Part shown: positions 62,533 to 64,000 of the stretch, in pieces | How the letters are laid out: each line of letters starts with the position of its first letter | Position numbering within the stretch: the stretch's first letter is position 1 | NCBI RefSeq assembly: GCF_002902945.1 | Contig: NZ_CP026101.1 | Span: forward strand, 3,534,001 to 3,598,000 | Source: Paraburkholderia caribensis | GTDB taxonomy: Bacteria > Pseudomonadota > Gammaproteobacteria > Burkholderiales > Burkholderiaceae | Direction: 5' to 3' | DNA length: 64,000 nucleotides | Position numbers and translations under genes: made by a program | The notes under the pieces: model-generated | What the model was told of the DNA's origin: nothing | The model's database searches: none | Seen by the model: the letters and a program-made list of their open reading frames with translations, nothing else

Positions 62533-63957
62533 TCACGAGCCCTGCCCCAAGCTATTCCAATACGGTGCGAACACGTGCGCGGACAGCGCGTAGCCGATGG
62601 CGATATTGACGGCGACGCCGACCGTGAAGGCGATAAACGGCTTGATGCCCGTGGCAGCCAGTGAACGCACGCGCGTCGTCAGTCCGATGCTGAAGAAGCA
62701 GAAGATGAACGCCCACGTGCGCAACGCGGTGATCGGCGCGACGAATTCCGGCGTCACCACCTTGCGGTAGTCAGCGAGCGAGTAATGGCTCGCGATCCAC
62801 GTGACGAGCGCCGACGCAATCACGAAGCCGATCACGAACTTCGGAAAGCGCGCCCAGATTTCGCGCGCGTCGGCCTTTGCGGTCACACCGTTTTCGCTCG
62901 ACTCCCAGCGCGTCGTCGCGACGATCGCGAGCAGGAACGCCCAGATGCCGATCCAGATGTCGCGGCCAACGACCTTCATCAGCGTGAACGCCTGAAGCGA
63001 CGCTTCGGGCGACCCCGCAATCGCGCCGCCCGCGTGCTTCGCGAAGTCGCCGTAGGCCTGGGCGGCGGCGATGCCAGCCGCGTCGGCGAATTCCGAGGTG
63101 CCGATCCATGCGCCCGCGACGGCCGTCGACAGTCCGAGCGAGCGCGATGCGAACGGCAATACGAAGATCATCACGATCGCCCACAGGATGACCAGCGTGA
63201 TCGCCACCGACGCATGCTCGCGTTTCGCGCGGACCGCGCCTGCAATGGCGATCGCCGCCGACACGCCACACACCGCGCCGCCGACGCCCAGCACCGCCGC
63301 GAAACGCTTGTCGAGCCCGAGCGCCTTCGCGGCGAAGAAGATCACGAAGAACGTGACGAGCGAAACAATGGTCGCTTGTCCGACGGCAACGGGGCCCGCC
63401 CAGACGAGCAGCGTGAACGGCAGCGTCGCGCCGAGCAGCACGATCCCCACCTTGATGTAAAACTCCACGCGCAATCCCGCCGAAAACCAGTCGGGCAGGC
63501 GGAACACATTCGAGATCAGCAAGCCAAGCGCAAGCGCGACGAGTGGCGGCTCGAGGTTGTACTTCGACGCATTGGCCCACGCGCCGACTTCGAAAATCAG
63601 CACCGACACGGCAAACAGGATCGCGAACGACGCCAGGAAATGTGCGATGCGCTGCTTGAGCACGCTCAGGCTGATACCGAACAGCACCGCAAACACGATG
63701 AATAGCGCGATGTAGTTCGGCAGATGCCTGACCAGGTCCTGCGCGGCCGCGCCGGGATCGGTCCATTTGGCGGGCGCCGTCGCGAGCCACTTGATGCTGC
63801 TGCCCGACGCGAACAGCGCCCATGCAACGACGATCACCAGCAGGCCGACCCACACGGCCCACCAGTCTTCCGTCGAAAAAAGTCCGCCGCCGCCTGTCGT
63901 GCTTGCCCGTCGCGAAGGCTGGGCGCCCGCCGGCAAGGTATGTCTCGTATCGCTCAT
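62533..63957 (-). CDS. YeiH-type putative sulfate exporter family transporter
   Basis: A 474-residue inner-membrane protein with about ten to twelve hydrophobic helices. It shows YeiH/UPF0324 family features: LEPPLVALALGLLISNVF, KVGIVLLGATLPF, GVGGAVCGVSAAIAIAGAVR and AGAWIGTSEFADAAG. It is longer than E. coli YeiH owing to an N-terminal extension (residues 1-45, hydrophilic) and extra loops. Transport of sulfate is proposed for the family, not shown here. The ATG lies near the window edge; upstream control elements are not visible. Confidence 0.88.
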   Translation of the reverse strand: MSDTRHTLPAGAQPSRRASTTGGGGLFSTEDWWAVWVGLLVIVVAWALFASGSSIKWLATAPAKWTDPGAAAQDLVRHLPNYIALFIVFAVLFGISLSVLKQRIAHFLASFAILFAVSVLIFEVGAWANASKYNLEPPLVALALGLLISNVFRLPDWFSAGLRVEFYIKVGIVLLGATLPFTLLVWAGPVAVGQATIVSLVTFFVIFFAAKALGLDKRFAAVLGVGGAVCGVSAAIAIAGAVRAKREHASVAITLVILWAIVMIFVLPFASRSLGLSTAVAGAWIGTSEFADAAGIAAAQAYGDFAKHAGGAIAGSPEASLQAFTLMKVVGRDIWIGIWAFLLAIVATTRWESSENGVTAKADAREIWARFPKFVIGFVIASALVTWIASHYSLADYRKVVTPEFVAPITALRTWAFIFCFFSIGLTTRVRSLAATGIKPFIAFTVGVAVNIAIGYALSAHVFAPYWNSLGQGS

Positions 63958-64000
63958 TGCTGTGCCCCGATCAAAGTTGGCGGCGCACGCGCTATCGATT

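Overview
The window looks like chromosomal DNA of a Burkholderiales beta-proteobacterium, most likely Paraburkholderia, Caballeronia or Burkholderia. This rests on recognised gene content (putA, gcvTHP with a tandem glycine riboswitch, rep, fliC-fliD-fliT), high GC with heavy codon bias, and a hairpin repeat at about 56381 of a kind I recall as common in these genomes. No database search was possible; family assignments come from motifs read in the translations.

Layout. 1-5530: mixed housekeeping genes (secreted small protein, BadF-type kinase plus HAD phosphatase pair, tag, rpsU, aldo/keto reductase). 5650-8600: a flagellar filament block, fliC behind a sigma-28-type promoter, then fliD and fliT. 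8663-20420: one long leftward operon with four paralogous TPR/SPINDLY-type O-GlcNAc-transferase-like proteins, a TylC3-like C-methyltransferase, a UDP-glucuronate-decarboxylase-like SDR and a StrF-like glycosyltransferase. Several genes are coupled by 4-base start/stop overlaps. 20979-29017: a second sugar cluster with a GT2-methyltransferase fusion, three DegT-type sugar aminotransferase homologues (one with Gln in place of the PLP lysine), a degenerate PLP-fold protein, a WbqC-family protein and a methyltransferase. Next to fliC, these two blocks read best as a flagellin or surface-glycan glycosylation locus; that is inference.

29407-40338: a roughly 10.9 kb integrated element in the 3' half of a tRNA-Arg(CCG) gene, bounded by a 48-bp direct repeat. 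It is visibly less GC-rich and carries a tyrosine integrase, a small serine recombinase, a gene II/X-type replication protein, AlpA-like and XRE regulators, and unusual cargo: a protein with eleven 12-residue repeats plus a C-terminal SH3b domain, a two-TM partner, a PD-(D/E)XK-like protein, YccF, and a lipoprotein joining an EexN-like head to a GspG pseudopilin-like tail. No conjugation or virion genes are seen, so it is probably a satellite-like or mobilisable island.

40700-63957: core metabolism. It holds a di-haem cytochrome c, Rep helicase, a Gfo/Idh/MocA oxidoreductase, the glycine cleavage operon gcvTHP under a glycine riboswitch, an alginate-lyase-family protein, L-serine dehydratase sdaA, a ThDP enzyme, a branched-chain amino acid binding protein, trifunctional putA with GTTGCA-type PutA operators over its own promoter, and a YeiH-type transporter. 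Glycine cleavage, serine deamination and proline oxidation together make this an amino-acid catabolism neighbourhood.
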